Below, piece by piece: positions 25,714 to 34,372 of a DNA stretch of 64,000 bases (the stretch's first letter is position 1; every line of letters begins with the position of its first letter). The position numbers were made by a program, and so were the translations under genes. Source of the stretch: Phycisphaerales bacterium (GTDB taxonomy: Bacteria > Planctomycetota > Phycisphaerae > Phycisphaerales > UBA1924). The notes under the pieces were generated by a model. It did not search any database. It was not told the origin of the DNA and was given only the letters and a program-made list of their open reading frames with translations. Location of the stretch: the NCBI GenBank assembly GCA_905339235.1, contig CAJPFG010000003.1, positions 1-64,000 of the forward strand. The letters run 5' to 3'.

Positions 25714-28596
25714 ATGAGGGTGAAGACAGCGGCCTGGCTTTGCGTGGCGGCGGCGATGACGGCGACGGGTTCGAGCGCGCTGGCGCAGGAGAGCCCCTCG
25801 CCGATTTTGCAGTGGTTCGAGTGCAAGTGGCCGGACATGGAGCGGCGGATGAGCGACTACTTCGCCGCGGGGTACGGCGCGGTGTGGCTGCCGCCGACCT
25901 CGCGGGGGTATCTGTCGCCGTCGAACCCGAACCAGAACTCGAGTTCGGCGGGGTACGACGTGTTCGACCGATTTGCGCTAGGGAAGCCGGGGGCGCAGAC
26001 GGCGTATGGGACGGAGGCGTACTTCGACGCTGTGGTCGAGGAGTTTCATCGGGCCAACGCACAGGTGTACGTGGACATCGTGCTGAATCACAACGCGGGG
26101 CGGCAGACGGGCGTTCAGTTCCAGCAGGAGGGCGGGTACCCGGGCTTCTGGATGGCGTCTTCGAATCCGATCGTGGTGAAGCAGCCCACGCACAACTGGG
26201 GTGACTTCCACGCGGGGACGGCGGGCGGGTATTACCAGTCGGAGAATCCGGGCGGGGCGCGGTACTGCCTCTTGAACGGCGACCTGCTGTCACTGATCGA
26301 TATCAACCAGGGAAGCGTGAACAACTTCATCCGCCAGCCGGCGGAGGCGGGGAATCCGCAGAACATCCCGGGCGGGACGATCTTCAACACGGTGGATCCG
26401 AACAACCGGCGGTTCTATCCCGACCAGGCGCTGGGGACGGACACGATCAACAACCCGGGGATGTGGTTCGCGGGGCCGCTGAACTCGGGGATCTTTGCGC
26501 CGCCGTGCGATGTGCCGGCGCGGAACGAGCCGGCGACGCAGTTGACGCTGGGGCGGTTCAACACGGCCGACCCGATGTCGGGCGATCCGGTCGCGGAGAA
26601 TGCGACGGGGTACCTGCTGCGGTGGGTGCAGTGGATGATGGACGTGCACCGTGTGGATGGCTTCCGCATCGACGCGGCCAAGCACATGCCGTCGTGGTTC
26701 TTCGACACGTTCTTCGACACGGTGGTCTCGGGCCGGCGTGTGACGCCCGACGGACGGAACGTGACGCCGTTCTCGTTCGTCGAGAGCGTTGAGGGGAACG
26801 ATTTCACTTTCGACCGGTACGTGCGCAAGCCCAACGGCCGCGCGGCGGGGCGGTATGGGGCTGGGGATGCGTACGGGAACCGCGATGCGCTGGACTTGAA
26901 CGGCGCGGGATCGACGCGCGATCTGATCAGCGCCAACGGGCTGGGCTCGTGGAGCAACGTGCTGAACGCGATGATCGATCAGACGGACGACGGGTACCAC
27001 AACGGAACGGTGGGCGTCAATCACATCTTCTCGCACGACAACGGGTCGTCGGGGAGCGGGGGGTCGTTCCCGACGACTCCGACGACCAAGGCGCAGGGGT
27101 ATTTCGCGCACTGCTTCCTGCTGTTCCATCCCGGTCAGGCGAAGATGTACCACAACGCGCGGGGCGTTTCGAGGTCGGGGTCGGGGTTCTATCCGCGGGC
27201 GGGGCTGACGGCGGTGTTCGGGGTGGAGCCGACTTCGAACACGCTGAACCCGGCGATCACGGACCTGGTGCAGTTGTCCAACTTCCTGGGGCGTGGGGAG
27301 TACCAGCCCAAGTGGCAGGATAATGACGTGCTGATCTTCGAGCGGGCCTCGCCGCTGGGCGGAGGGGCGTACGCGGGGAACTGCCTGGTGGTGCTGAACG
27401 ACCGGTACGACTCGGGGTATGACCAGCGCGCGATCACGACGTCATTTGCGCAGGGGACGCGGCTGATCGAGATGACGGGGAACGCGGCCAGCGTCACGTT
27501 TGATCCCAACGGGGAGATCAGCGACGTGCTGGTGGTGGGCGCGGGCGGGGCGTTGACGGTGCGGGCGCCGCGGAACGCGGTGACGCCGACGGGCGGGGCT
27601 TCGACCGAGACCAATCGCGGGTATTTGGTGTATGCGCCGGCGTTGCCGGCGGGGACGGTTGCGGTTACGCCGTCGAGCGGGATGCTGGCCTCGGAGACCG
27701 TGAGCGTTCCGCACTGGCGGCGGCGAGCGTTTGCGGTGCCGGTGGTGACGGCGAACTCGTTCGAGATCGCGCTGACGACGACCAACGGGGACCCGGGGGC
27801 GGGGAACAACGACGCCGCGGATGATAATGCGGTGTTCCGGCTCAACGCGGGCTACCAGGACTGGAACGGCAACGGCGTGTCGGATATTGACTATCAGAAT
27901 GACGCCGTGCCCGGGTACGAGCAGTTCGTGACGCAGCACCAGCCGCTGGCTGGGACGGCGAACGTGAACGGGCTGTACCGGCAGGCGATTGATGCGACGA
28001 TGCTGCCGGAGGGGATGAACTACCTGTCGGTGGTGGCGTTCCGGCACCGCACGGCGGGCTGGCCGCCGCTCTTGCGGGAGTGGCGGCAGGGCGTGTACGT
28101 TGATCGTCTCCCCCCCACCGCCATGATGGACAACCCCAGCCCGCTGCCGTCGGGCACGGTGCAGCGGGCGTTCACGGCGCGCGCGCTGGACCGCACGGTC
28201 TCGCGGATTCACCTGATCCTGAACCCGACCAACGTGCCCGACCCGCTGACGCTGGCGAACTCGAACAACCTGGCGACTCAGGATGATCGCATGGACTGGT
28301 CGCGGACGCTGACGGGGCTGGTCGAGGGCGCGAACACGGTGCTGCTGTGCGCGTTCGAGGAGTCCGGGCGCGGGATGTACGAGTTCTACACCGTGATCGT
28401 GGGCGAGCCACCCTGCGACCCGGACGTGAACTGCGACGGGGCGGTCAACGGATTCGACATTCAGGCTACGGAAGAGGCCGTGAACGGCGACTTCTCGAAC
28501 TTCTGCCAGGGCTCGGCGGACCTGAACGGGGACGGGAGCGAGAATGGGTTTGACATTGAGACGGAGGAGCAGCGGGTGAATGGGGCGCCGTGCTGA
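25714..28596 (+). CDS. Secreted GH13 alpha-amylase with dockerin-like C-terminus
   Basis: The protein has 960 residues. The signal peptide ends at ALAQ (residue 25). The GH13 barrel begins ILQWFECKWPDMERRMSDYF, with a YVDIVLNHNAG region. The catalytic nucleophile is Asp 320 in VDGFRIDAAKH, the acid/base is Glu 357 in FSFVESVEGND, and the third Asp is 442 in FSHDNGSS. It should therefore hydrolyse alpha-1,4-glucans outside the cytoplasm. Beta-rich domains follow. Two Asp-rich Ca-binding repeats at about residues 900-960 (DVNCDGAVNGFDI, DLNGDGSENGFDI) resemble type I dockerin or planctomycete GC-trefoil-like anchors. ATG 25714 is preferred over 25699 because AAGGGA precedes it. Confidence 0.9.
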   Translation: MRVKTAAWLCVAAAMTATGSSALAQESPSPILQWFECKWPDMERRMSDYFAAGYGAVWLPPTSRGYLSPSNPNQNSSSAGYDVFDRFALGKPGAQTAYGTEAYFDAVVEEFHRANAQVYVDIVLNHNAGRQTGVQFQQEGGYPGFWMASSNPIVVKQPTHNWGDFHAGTAGGYYQSENPGGARYCLLNGDLLSLIDINQGSVNNFIRQPAEAGNPQNIPGGTIFNTVDPNNRRFYPDQALGTDTINNPGMWFAGPLNSGIFAPPCDVPARNEPATQLTLGRFNTADPMSGDPVAENATGYLLRWVQWMMDVHRVDGFRIDAAKHMPSWFFDTFFDTVVSGRRVTPDGRNVTPFSFVESVEGNDFTFDRYVRKPNGRAAGRYGAGDAYGNRDALDLNGAGSTRDLISANGLGSWSNVLNAMIDQTDDGYHNGTVGVNHIFSHDNGSSGSGGSFPTTPTTKAQGYFAHCFLLFHPGQAKMYHNARGVSRSGSGFYPRAGLTAVFGVEPTSNTLNPAITDLVQLSNFLGRGEYQPKWQDNDVLIFERASPLGGGAYAGNCLVVLNDRYDSGYDQRAITTSFAQGTRLIEMTGNAASVTFDPNGEISDVLVVGAGGALTVRAPRNAVTPTGGASTETNRGYLVYAPALPAGTVAVTPSSGMLASETVSVPHWRRRAFAVPVVTANSFEIALTTTNGDPGAGNNDAADDNAVFRLNAGYQDWNGNGVSDIDYQNDAVPGYEQFVTQHQPLAGTANVNGLYRQAIDATMLPEGMNYLSVVAFRHRTAGWPPLLREWRQGVYVDRLPPTAMMDNPSPLPSGTVQRAFTARALDRTVSRIHLILNPTNVPDPLTLANSNNLATQDDRMDWSRTLTGLVEGANTVLLCAFEESGRGMYEFYTVIVGEPPCDPDVNCDGAVNGFDIQATEEAVNGDFSNFCQGSADLNGDGSENGFDIETEEQRVNGAPC

Positions 28597-28704
28597 GCGC
28601 CTCGTCGAGGGCCCCCGGAATGCGGACGGGCCGATGGCGATTCCGGGACGAGTACGACGGGCAATTGAGGATGGCGGGCTGTACGATGCGACATCAGGAT
28701 TCCG

Positions 28705-29628
28705 ATGCCCGAAGAAGCGCATCTCATGCAGTGTTCGGAAGTGTGGGGCGGCAACGACGAGGTTGACCGCGCGGTCGCCATGCCCGGTCTGGATGCGTGG
28801 GTGCTGTCGAAGCCCAGCGGTGGGGACGCGTCGGGCGGGGACATTCATTACGTGTCGTCGTGCGCGACGGGACGAATCACGCGCATCCTGGTGGCGGATG
28901 TGGCGGGGCACGGGTCGGAGGTGTCGGCGCTGGCGCTGCGGCTTCGCGGGCTGATGCGGCGGTTTGTGAACTACATCGATCAGACGCGCCTGATGGAACT
29001 GGTGAACCGGGAGTTTGCGGCGATCAGGACGGAGGGTCGTTTCGCCACGGCGCTGCTCGCGACGTATTGGGGGCCGACGGGGGACCTTGAAGTGACCAGC
29101 GCCGGGCATCCCCCGCCGCTGTTGTTCCGGGCGGAGAAGGGGACGTGGGACTACGTCACGCTGGAGCGCGAGTCTTCGGTGCAGGACCTGCCGCTGGGCG
29201 TGCTCGACGAGGCGAGATTCGGAAAGACGCGGCTGCGGATGCGGCCGGGGGACGTGATGATGCTGTACACGGACGCGCTGCTAGAGGCGCGGGCGGATGG
29301 GGGGCCGCTGCTCGGGCCGCGGCAGTTGCTGGAGATGGCGCGGGCGGTGCGGGTGCCGGACGACGGGACGTTCGCGCGCACGCTGGTGGAGCGGGTGCGG
29401 GAGTATTCGGGTCGGGACACGCTGGATGATGACGCGACGGTGCTGGCGCTGCGGCGGAACGACGTGCGCCGGCCGCGGGGATCGATCCGGGCGGGGCTGT
29501 CGGCGGTGGCGCAGTTCGCGAAGGAGATCAGCCTGGCGGTCGCGGGGAAGGGCCCGCAGGTCGCATGGCCGGAGGCGCGGCGGGACAACCTGCTGGGGGC
29601 GTGGATGGATCGGTTCAATCGGCGGTAG
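28705..29628 (+). CDS. SpoIIE/RsbU-type PP2C serine phosphatase
   Basis: The 307-residue protein is a PP2C-like phosphatase of the SpoIIE group, which dephosphorylates anti-sigma antagonist proteins in partner-switching systems. Motifs in order are PSGGDASGGDIHY, ILVADVAGHGSEVS, AGHPPPLLFR, DLPLGV, VMMLYTDALLEAR and DTLDDDATVLALR. The Asp residues in GGD, VADVAGHG and DDDAT are the metal ligands. No sensor or membrane domain is present. The last 65 residues after the catalytic core are basic and of unknown role. No anti-sigma factor lies next to it. Confidence 0.9.
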   Translation: MPEEAHLMQCSEVWGGNDEVDRAVAMPGLDAWVLSKPSGGDASGGDIHYVSSCATGRITRILVADVAGHGSEVSALALRLRGLMRRFVNYIDQTRLMELVNREFAAIRTEGRFATALLATYWGPTGDLEVTSAGHPPPLLFRAEKGTWDYVTLERESSVQDLPLGVLDEARFGKTRLRMRPGDVMMLYTDALLEARADGGPLLGPRQLLEMARAVRVPDDGTFARTLVERVREYSGRDTLDDDATVLALRRNDVRRPRGSIRAGLSAVAQFAKEISLAVAGKGPQVAWPEARRDNLLGAWMDRFNRR

Positions 29629-29667
29629 CGTCTTGCGCGGAATCGCGGGCTGCGTGAAGAGGAGCCG

Positions 29668-30003
29668 TTACCACAACCACCATCGCTTGCTCGGGGCGGA
29701 TTCGACGTTGGCATCGTGGACGGACTGCAGCCTGCTTCCAAGGTTGGACCGCGTGCGCGGGCCGTGGTCGGGGCTGGGCTCGACGCGGCAGAAGGTCGGC
29801 TTGAGGGTGATCAGTCGCGCACGAAGCGGCAGCACCACCGGGCGGGGAGCGGAATCGGGATCACTGTATCGATGGACGAGGAACTCGAGGATTCGCAGGC
29901 GAATGCGCAGGAGCCAGGCATTGGCGGCGACGGGGTCATCGTCGAGCGCGGCCTGATAGCCGGCCAACCGGGAGCGCCAGTACTCGACGATCCAATGCCA
30001 CAT
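29668..30003 (-). CDS. Small hypothetical protein
   Basis: The 111-residue product begins MWHWIVEYWRSRLAGYQAAL. It is helical and amphipathic in the first 50 residues (NAWLLRIRLRILEFLVHRY) and basic with poor structure afterwards. I do not recognise it. A longer start (TTG 30036) exists. It is convergent with the phosphatase gene and divergent from pdhA. Confidence 0.5.
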   Translation of the reverse strand: MWHWIVEYWRSRLAGYQAALDDDPVAANAWLLRIRLRILEFLVHRYSDPDSAPRPVVLPLRARLITLKPTFCRVEPSPDHGPRTRSNLGSRLQSVHDANVESAPSKRWWLW

Positions 30004-30183
30004 TACCGCCGTCTCCGTCTGCCATACCTTACGCAATTCTCGGCGGATGTCACCGTTGATGGGGCGAAATACCCGGGGATGGGGCCGGGTCGGAGCGATG
30101 GGAACCCGGCGGGAGGGGCGGGCGGGTCTGGTAATTCGGGTGTTTGCGAGTTGGCGGATTGGGGCTTTCGCCTACCCTTGGCC

Positions 30184-31308
30184 ATGCCCACCCGAACCGC
30201 GTACGAAGGCAAGGTCGAATACCTGCAGATCCTCGACGAAAACGGGGTCCTGGACGAGAAACTCGCCAAGGACACGCTCGCGGACGAGGACGTGCGGGAG
30301 TTGTACCAGTACATGGTCAAGTGCCGCGCCGTTGATGAGACGGCGTTCAAACTCCAGCGCGCCAAACGCATGGGGACGTACCCGCAGAACAAGGGTCAGG
30401 AGGCCGCGGCCATCGGGTCGGGTTTCGCCGCCAAGCGCGGGGTGGACTGGCTGGTGCCGTGCTACCGGGAGAACGCGGCCTTATGGATGCACGGGCTACC
30501 GATGCACTACGTCTTCATGTACTGGATGGGCGACGAGCGCGGGAGCCAGATTCCCGAGGGCGTGAACGTGCTGCCGCTGTGCGTGCCGATCGGGACGCAC
30601 ATGCTGCATGCGACGGGGATGGCGTGGGCGTTCAAGATGCGGAAGGAACCGCGGGTGTGCCTCACGTATTTCGGGGACGGGGCGACGAGCGAGGGGGACT
30701 TCCACGAGGCGATGAACTTCGCAAGCACGTTCCAGGTGCCGTGCGTGTTCATCTGCCAGAACAACCAGTGGGCGATTTCGGTGCCGCGTGAGCAGCAGAT
30801 GAACAGCGCAACGGTGGCGCAGAAGGCGCTGGCCTACGACATGCCAACGGTGCAGGTGGACGGGAACGACCTGTTCGCGGTGTACAAGGCGAGCAGAGAC
30901 GCGATCGAGCGGGCGCGGGCGGGAGGGGGCCCCGCGTTCATCGAGGCGGTGACGTACCGGCTGGCGGACCACACCACCGCCGATGATGCGCGCCGGTATC
31001 GGGACGCGGAAGAGGTGGACGCGTGGATGGCGAAGGACCCGCTGATCCGGCTGAAAAAGTACCTGGTGGGGAAGGGGCTGTGGGACGATGCGAAGCAGGC
31101 GGCGTTGGATGAGTTGGCGAAACAGACGGCGACGGACGTGGTGAAGGCGGCGGAGGGCGTGCCGGCGCCCGGGGCAGAGGACATTTTCGATTACACGTAC
31201 GCAACGATGTCGAGGGAACTGGAGGTCCAGAAAGCGACGATGAGGACGCATTCGCTGGGACAACGGCCGGAGCAGGCCGGATTGAGCGCCCAGCGCGAGC
31301 ACGCTTGA
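30184..31308 (+). CDS. pdhA: Pyruvate dehydrogenase E1 alpha subunit
   Basis: The 374-residue protein is the thiamine diphosphate-dependent E1 alpha chain, which with PdhB decarboxylates pyruvate and acetylates the lipoyl arm of E2. The TPP motif runs from GDGATSEGDFHEAMNFAS to CQNNQW. Substrate-side residues appear in LVPCYRENAALWMHGLP, and the phosphorylation-loop region in HTTADDARRYRDAEEV. The length is normal. pdhB follows in the same direction, but a toxin-antitoxin pair lies between them. Confidence 0.93.
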   Translation: MPTRTAYEGKVEYLQILDENGVLDEKLAKDTLADEDVRELYQYMVKCRAVDETAFKLQRAKRMGTYPQNKGQEAAAIGSGFAAKRGVDWLVPCYRENAALWMHGLPMHYVFMYWMGDERGSQIPEGVNVLPLCVPIGTHMLHATGMAWAFKMRKEPRVCLTYFGDGATSEGDFHEAMNFASTFQVPCVFICQNNQWAISVPREQQMNSATVAQKALAYDMPTVQVDGNDLFAVYKASRDAIERARAGGGPAFIEAVTYRLADHTTADDARRYRDAEEVDAWMAKDPLIRLKKYLVGKGLWDDAKQAALDELAKQTATDVVKAAEGVPAPGAEDIFDYTYATMSRELEVQKATMRTHSLGQRPEQAGLSAQREHA

Positions 31309-31316
31309 GGTGATTC

Positions 31317-31619
31317 GTGGCCAGACTCTTCGAGTTCGACCCGGAGAAGGCAAAGGGGAATGCCCATAAGCACTCCGTCACGTTCTTGGAAGCCCAGACC
31401 GTTTTTTCCGATCCGTGTGGCCTTGATGCGTTTGACGTCGCGCACTCTGAGTCGGAGGAGCGGTTTCTTCGCTTGGGCATGTCGTTGGATGGGCGACTCA
31501 TTACGGTTGTCTATGTCGAGCGCGAGTTGGAGGGGAATACAGTCACGAGGCTCATTTCCGCCCGCAGGGCGGATGCAAGGGAAGTGCTGGAATACTTGAA
31601 GCGCCGAGGAATCAAATGA
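31317..31619 (+). CDS. brnT: BrnT-type ribonuclease toxin
   Basis: The 100-residue product matches the BrnT (DUF497) fold. It shows FEFDPEKAKGNAHKHSVTFL at the N-terminus, EAQTVFSDP, DVAHSESEERFLRLGMSLDG and the C-terminal RLISARRADAREVLEYL. BrnT toxins are RelE-like RNases that inhibit translation. The start is GTG 31317, 8 bp after pdhA. The stop overlaps the antitoxin ATG by 4 bp. Confidence 0.85.
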   Translation: MARLFEFDPEKAKGNAHKHSVTFLEAQTVFSDPCGLDAFDVAHSESEERFLRLGMSLDGRLITVVYVERELEGNTVTRLISARRADAREVLEYLKRRGIK

Positions 31620-31906
31620 AAGCCAGCTACGATTTCAGCAAAGCAGTTCGTGGAAAGTTCGCTCGAACCATACCGGCGGATGCCGTGTTTGTGACCTTTG
31701 ATGCGCGAGTGAGCGCCTTGCTTGATGCCGGGGATCTCAATTCTCGCATCCGGGCTGCGGGAGCAAAGGGACGGCGTGCGCCAAAGATGATTCGCTCGAT
31801 CGCGCTGTCTCGTGAGGAATACCAGCGATTGCGCCCGTTGCTTACCCGTCTTGGGGCCACGGTCATTGGCGGGTCGCCTCGAACGAGTCGACGAAAAGCG
31901 AGTTGA
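31616..31906 (+). CDS. brnA: BrnA-type antitoxin
   Basis: The 96-residue protein starts MKASYDFSKAVRGKF, the conserved opening of antitoxins paired with BrnT. The middle differs from the short 'VTIRLD' ribbon-helix-helix of classic BrnA, and the basic C-terminus (TSRRKAS) may contact DNA. The overlap with the toxin gene is 4 bp. It probably neutralises the toxin and represses the pair. Its stop lies 37 bp before pdhB. Confidence 0.75.
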   Translation: MKASYDFSKAVRGKFARTIPADAVFVTFDARVSALLDAGDLNSRIRAAGAKGRRAPKMIRSIALSREEYQRLRPLLTRLGATVIGGSPRTSRRKAS

Positions 31907-31943
31907 GAAGAGCAGTAAGTGCGTCGCAACTGTCGGAGATCTC

Positions 31944-32942
31944 ATGCCTAGAACCGAAGCAATGACCAAGCAAGGCCTCACACTCGTGGACGCCATCAAC
32001 GAGGCCCTTTACCAGGAAATGGAACGCGACGAGCGCGTGATCTGTCTCGGCGAGGATGTCGGCCTCAACGGCGGGGTCTTCCGCGTCACCGAGGGCCTGC
32101 AGAAGGTCTTCGGGCCCGATCGCGTCATCGACACCCCGCTGGCCGAGTCGGGGATCATGGGCACGGCCATCGGGCTGGCGATGGCCGGCATGCGGCCGGT
32201 GCCGGAGATTCAGTTCGAAGGGTTCCTAGGGCCGGCGTATGACCAGTTGGTGAATCACGCCGCGCGGTACCGCGGCCGGTCGCGCGGGGCGGTGACCGTG
32301 CCGATGACGGTGCGGGTGCCGTGGGGCGGGGGGATTCACGCGCCCGAACTGCACTCGGATTCGCCGGAAGCGATCTACGCGCACACGCCGGGGCTGAAGG
32401 TCGTGATCCCGAGCACGCCCTATGACGCCAAGGGCCTGCTGATCGCGTCGATCCGCGACCCCGACCCCGTCGTATTCTTCGAGCCCAAGCGGGTGTACCG
32501 GTCCCACCGCGAGGCGATCCCCGAGGAGTTGTACGAGATTCCGCTGGGCCAGGCCAAGGTCATCGCCGAAGGCACCGACCTCACCGTCATCTCGTGGGGC
32601 GCCTGCGTCCACACGTGCAACGAGGCGATGGACCACTTCCCCGAAGATGTCTCGGTCGAACTGATCGACCTGCGGACGATCTCGCCGCTGGACATCGACG
32701 CGATCGTGCAGAGCGTCGAGAAGACGGGGCGGTGCGTGATCGTGCACGAAGCGCCGAAGACCGCGGGCTTCGGCGCGGAAATCGCGACGATCATCCAGGA
32801 GCACTGCTTCCTGAACTTGAAGGCGCCGGTCCAGCGCGTGGCGGGCTTTGACACGATGGTGCCGTACTACAAACTCGAGAGCCAGTATCTGCCGGACTCC
32901 AAGCGCGTCGAGGAGGCGGTGATGCAGTGTTTGGCGTATTAG
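31944..32942 (+). CDS. pdhB: Pyruvate dehydrogenase E1 beta subunit
   Basis: The 332-residue product is the E1 beta chain. Motifs are GEDVGLNGGVFRVTEGL, the TPP-proximal FGPDRVIDTPLAESGIMG, EIQFEGFLGPAYDQLVNHAA and the transketolase C-terminal RCVIVHEAPKTAGFGAEIA. ATG 31944 is chosen because GGAG lies six bases upstream and the protein then begins MPRTEAMTKQGLTLVDAINE. Length is normal. Confidence 0.93.
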   Translation: MPRTEAMTKQGLTLVDAINEALYQEMERDERVICLGEDVGLNGGVFRVTEGLQKVFGPDRVIDTPLAESGIMGTAIGLAMAGMRPVPEIQFEGFLGPAYDQLVNHAARYRGRSRGAVTVPMTVRVPWGGGIHAPELHSDSPEAIYAHTPGLKVVIPSTPYDAKGLLIASIRDPDPVVFFEPKRVYRSHREAIPEELYEIPLGQAKVIAEGTDLTVISWGACVHTCNEAMDHFPEDVSVELIDLRTISPLDIDAIVQSVEKTGRCVIVHEAPKTAGFGAEIATIIQEHCFLNLKAPVQRVAGFDTMVPYYKLESQYLPDSKRVEEAVMQCLAY

Positions 32943-32978
32943 CAAAGGGCCACATGGCAAATTGCCACAGGGCCAAAT
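32941..32978 (+). repeat. Inverted repeat, left copy (CAAAGGGCC family)
   Basis: The segment contains GCAAAGGGCCACATGGCAAA, then TTGCCACAGGGCCAAAT. It is an inverted, near-identical counterpart of 33378-33413, and the two copies bracket the four-helix-bundle gene. A related string occurs at 23027-23065. Confidence 0.7.
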
Positions 32979-32987
32979 AGGACGGCG

Positions 32988-33359
32988 TCAGCGGACAGCC
33001 TTCGAGTTTCGGTTCGTTCTTGTCACCATGGCGCCCAGTATCCGCTTGATTTCGATCGCTTCCTTCTGGAGCAGGTCGAGCCTGCGGGACGGAAGCCATC
33101 GGCGGCGCACCACAAACCTGAGCCAATAGCGTGCTTCACCGAGTTCCTTGAGAGCGATTCCCAGCCCTTTGGCGAAGTCCTTGCGGCTTAGCGCCTCATC
33201 CGACTCGCAGACGTTTGCGCCAACGGATGAGCCGGCACCGATCATCTGGTCGATGATGCGCCATGACCGATGCTGAGATTCGAGAGTCTCGGCTACGTCC
33301 ATCACCCGATGGCTGAAGTTCTCGACGCGATCAATGAACTCCGCTTTCAACCTGCCCAT
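32988..33359 (-). CDS. Four-helix-bundle protein (23S rRNA IVP family)
   Basis: The 123-residue protein belongs to the four-helix-bundle family first described from 23S rRNA intervening sequences. Typical motifs are IIDQMIGAGSSVGANVCESD and FAKGLGIALKELGEARYWL. Family members are pentamers of unknown function. ATG 33359 excludes a leader that is simply translation of the right-hand repeat. Here the gene is not near rRNA. Its flanking inverted repeats suggest a small mobile or once-mobile unit between pdhB and pdhC. Confidence 0.88.
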   Translation of the reverse strand: MGRLKAEFIDRVENFSHRVMDVAETLESQHRSWRIIDQMIGAGSSVGANVCESDEALSRKDFAKGLGIALKELGEARYWLRFVVRRRWLPSRRLDLLQKEAIEIKRILGAMVTRTNRNSKAVR

Positions 33360-33377
33360 GCTCGATTCCCTTCTGAG

Positions 33378-33413
33378 TTGGCCCTTTGGCAATTTGCGAT
33401 TTGGCCCTTTGCT
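33378..33413 (-). repeat. Inverted repeat, right copy (CAAAGGGCC family)
   Basis: On the minus strand this reads GCAAAGGGCCAAATCGCAAA, then TTGCCAAAGGGCCAA. It differs from the left copy at 32941-32978 by only a few bases. It lies directly upstream of the four-helix-bundle start and overlaps the end of the next minus-strand gene by one base. Confidence 0.7.
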
Positions 33414-34255
33414 CACCCGACCACCGGCACCAGCCCCTCCCCCGGCTTCACCATGTGCACTTTCGTGTACGCCAGCATGAAGCCCATCCGCCGGACGTTG
33501 CGTTCCGTGCCCTCCCCGGGCTTCCCGGCGATGCAGGCGATGCGGCTACCGCGCCGGGAAGCCTCGTTGAGCCGCCAGGCGATCATCGCCTGCTGGATTC
33601 CCCGGCGACGGAACTCGGGGAGGACGCTCAGCCCGAACAGTCCAGCGGACTCGCCGGAGGCTTCCATGCCGCCCGCGGCGACGATGCGGCCTTCGTATCG
33701 CGCGACGACGCCGGTCACGCGCGGATGCCTGGCGGTCTTCGCGACGGCGTCGATAAACTCCGGGCGGATTGTCTCTCCCGGCGGCGCGAATCCGGTGACG
33801 CACACCGTGGCATACTCGCGGACCGCCCCGTCATCGCCCGCGTCGAGGGCTGCGATTTCGATCCCGTGCGGCGTGTGCTGCGGGGGTCGGACGGTCTCCT
33901 GACGATCCAGGGCGCGATAGAACGTCATCTCGAACAGGCGGACGACGAAGCCCAGGTCCGCCAGGCCCCGGATGAGCGACTCGTCCGCGAACGGGCAGAC
34001 CTCAACCCGCGGCTCGATCCCCTTGCTCGTGTAGAACTCGACCAGTTCGTCGATCTCCGCTCTCGAGACCGCTCCGTTCAGTCCCAGCCCGACCGCGCCG
34101 TTGAACCAGGTTCCCGGCACGCCGCGCCCCATCGTTCCGCCGGCCAGGGGCCGGGCCTCGTCAGCCACCGCCGCGAGCCCGCGGGCCTGCCGGGCCTCCT
34201 CCATCCGGGCGATCTCACGAAACTCCAAGGTGGTCATGGGCGAGTCTACGGGCAT
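33413..34255 (-). CDS. GNAT family acetyltransferase
   Basis: The 280-residue product has an N-terminal domain of about 130 residues and a C-terminal GNAT domain. The acetyl-CoA site reads GLFGLSVLPEFRRRGIQQAM, matching the R/Q-x-x-G-x-G/A loop (RRRGIQ). GTERNVRRMGFMLAYTKVHM is the last strand pair of the fold. The N-terminal domain (EIDELVEFYTSKGIEPRVEV) is the partner half found in two-domain GNATs. The acceptor is unknown. A start at 34237 (MTTLEF) is equally possible. Confidence 0.8.
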   Translation of the reverse strand: MPVDSPMTTLEFREIARMEEARQARGLAAVADEARPLAGGTMGRGVPGTWFNGAVGLGLNGAVSRAEIDELVEFYTSKGIEPRVEVCPFADESLIRGLADLGFVVRLFEMTFYRALDRQETVRPPQHTPHGIEIAALDAGDDGAVREYATVCVTGFAPPGETIRPEFIDAVAKTARHPRVTGVVARYEGRIVAAGGMEASGESAGLFGLSVLPEFRRRGIQQAMIAWRLNEASRRGSRIACIAGKPGEGTERNVRRMGFMLAYTKVHMVKPGEGLVPVVG

Positions 34256-34372
34256 TCCGGGCCTCGCCTAATAGCCCGGGGCGCGAAACCCCGCCCCACG
34301 CGCACTAGACTTCCGCGCATCGCCCGATTCCGGCCGGTTGGCCGCGTTTCCATTGCCCTTCGAGACTCCACC

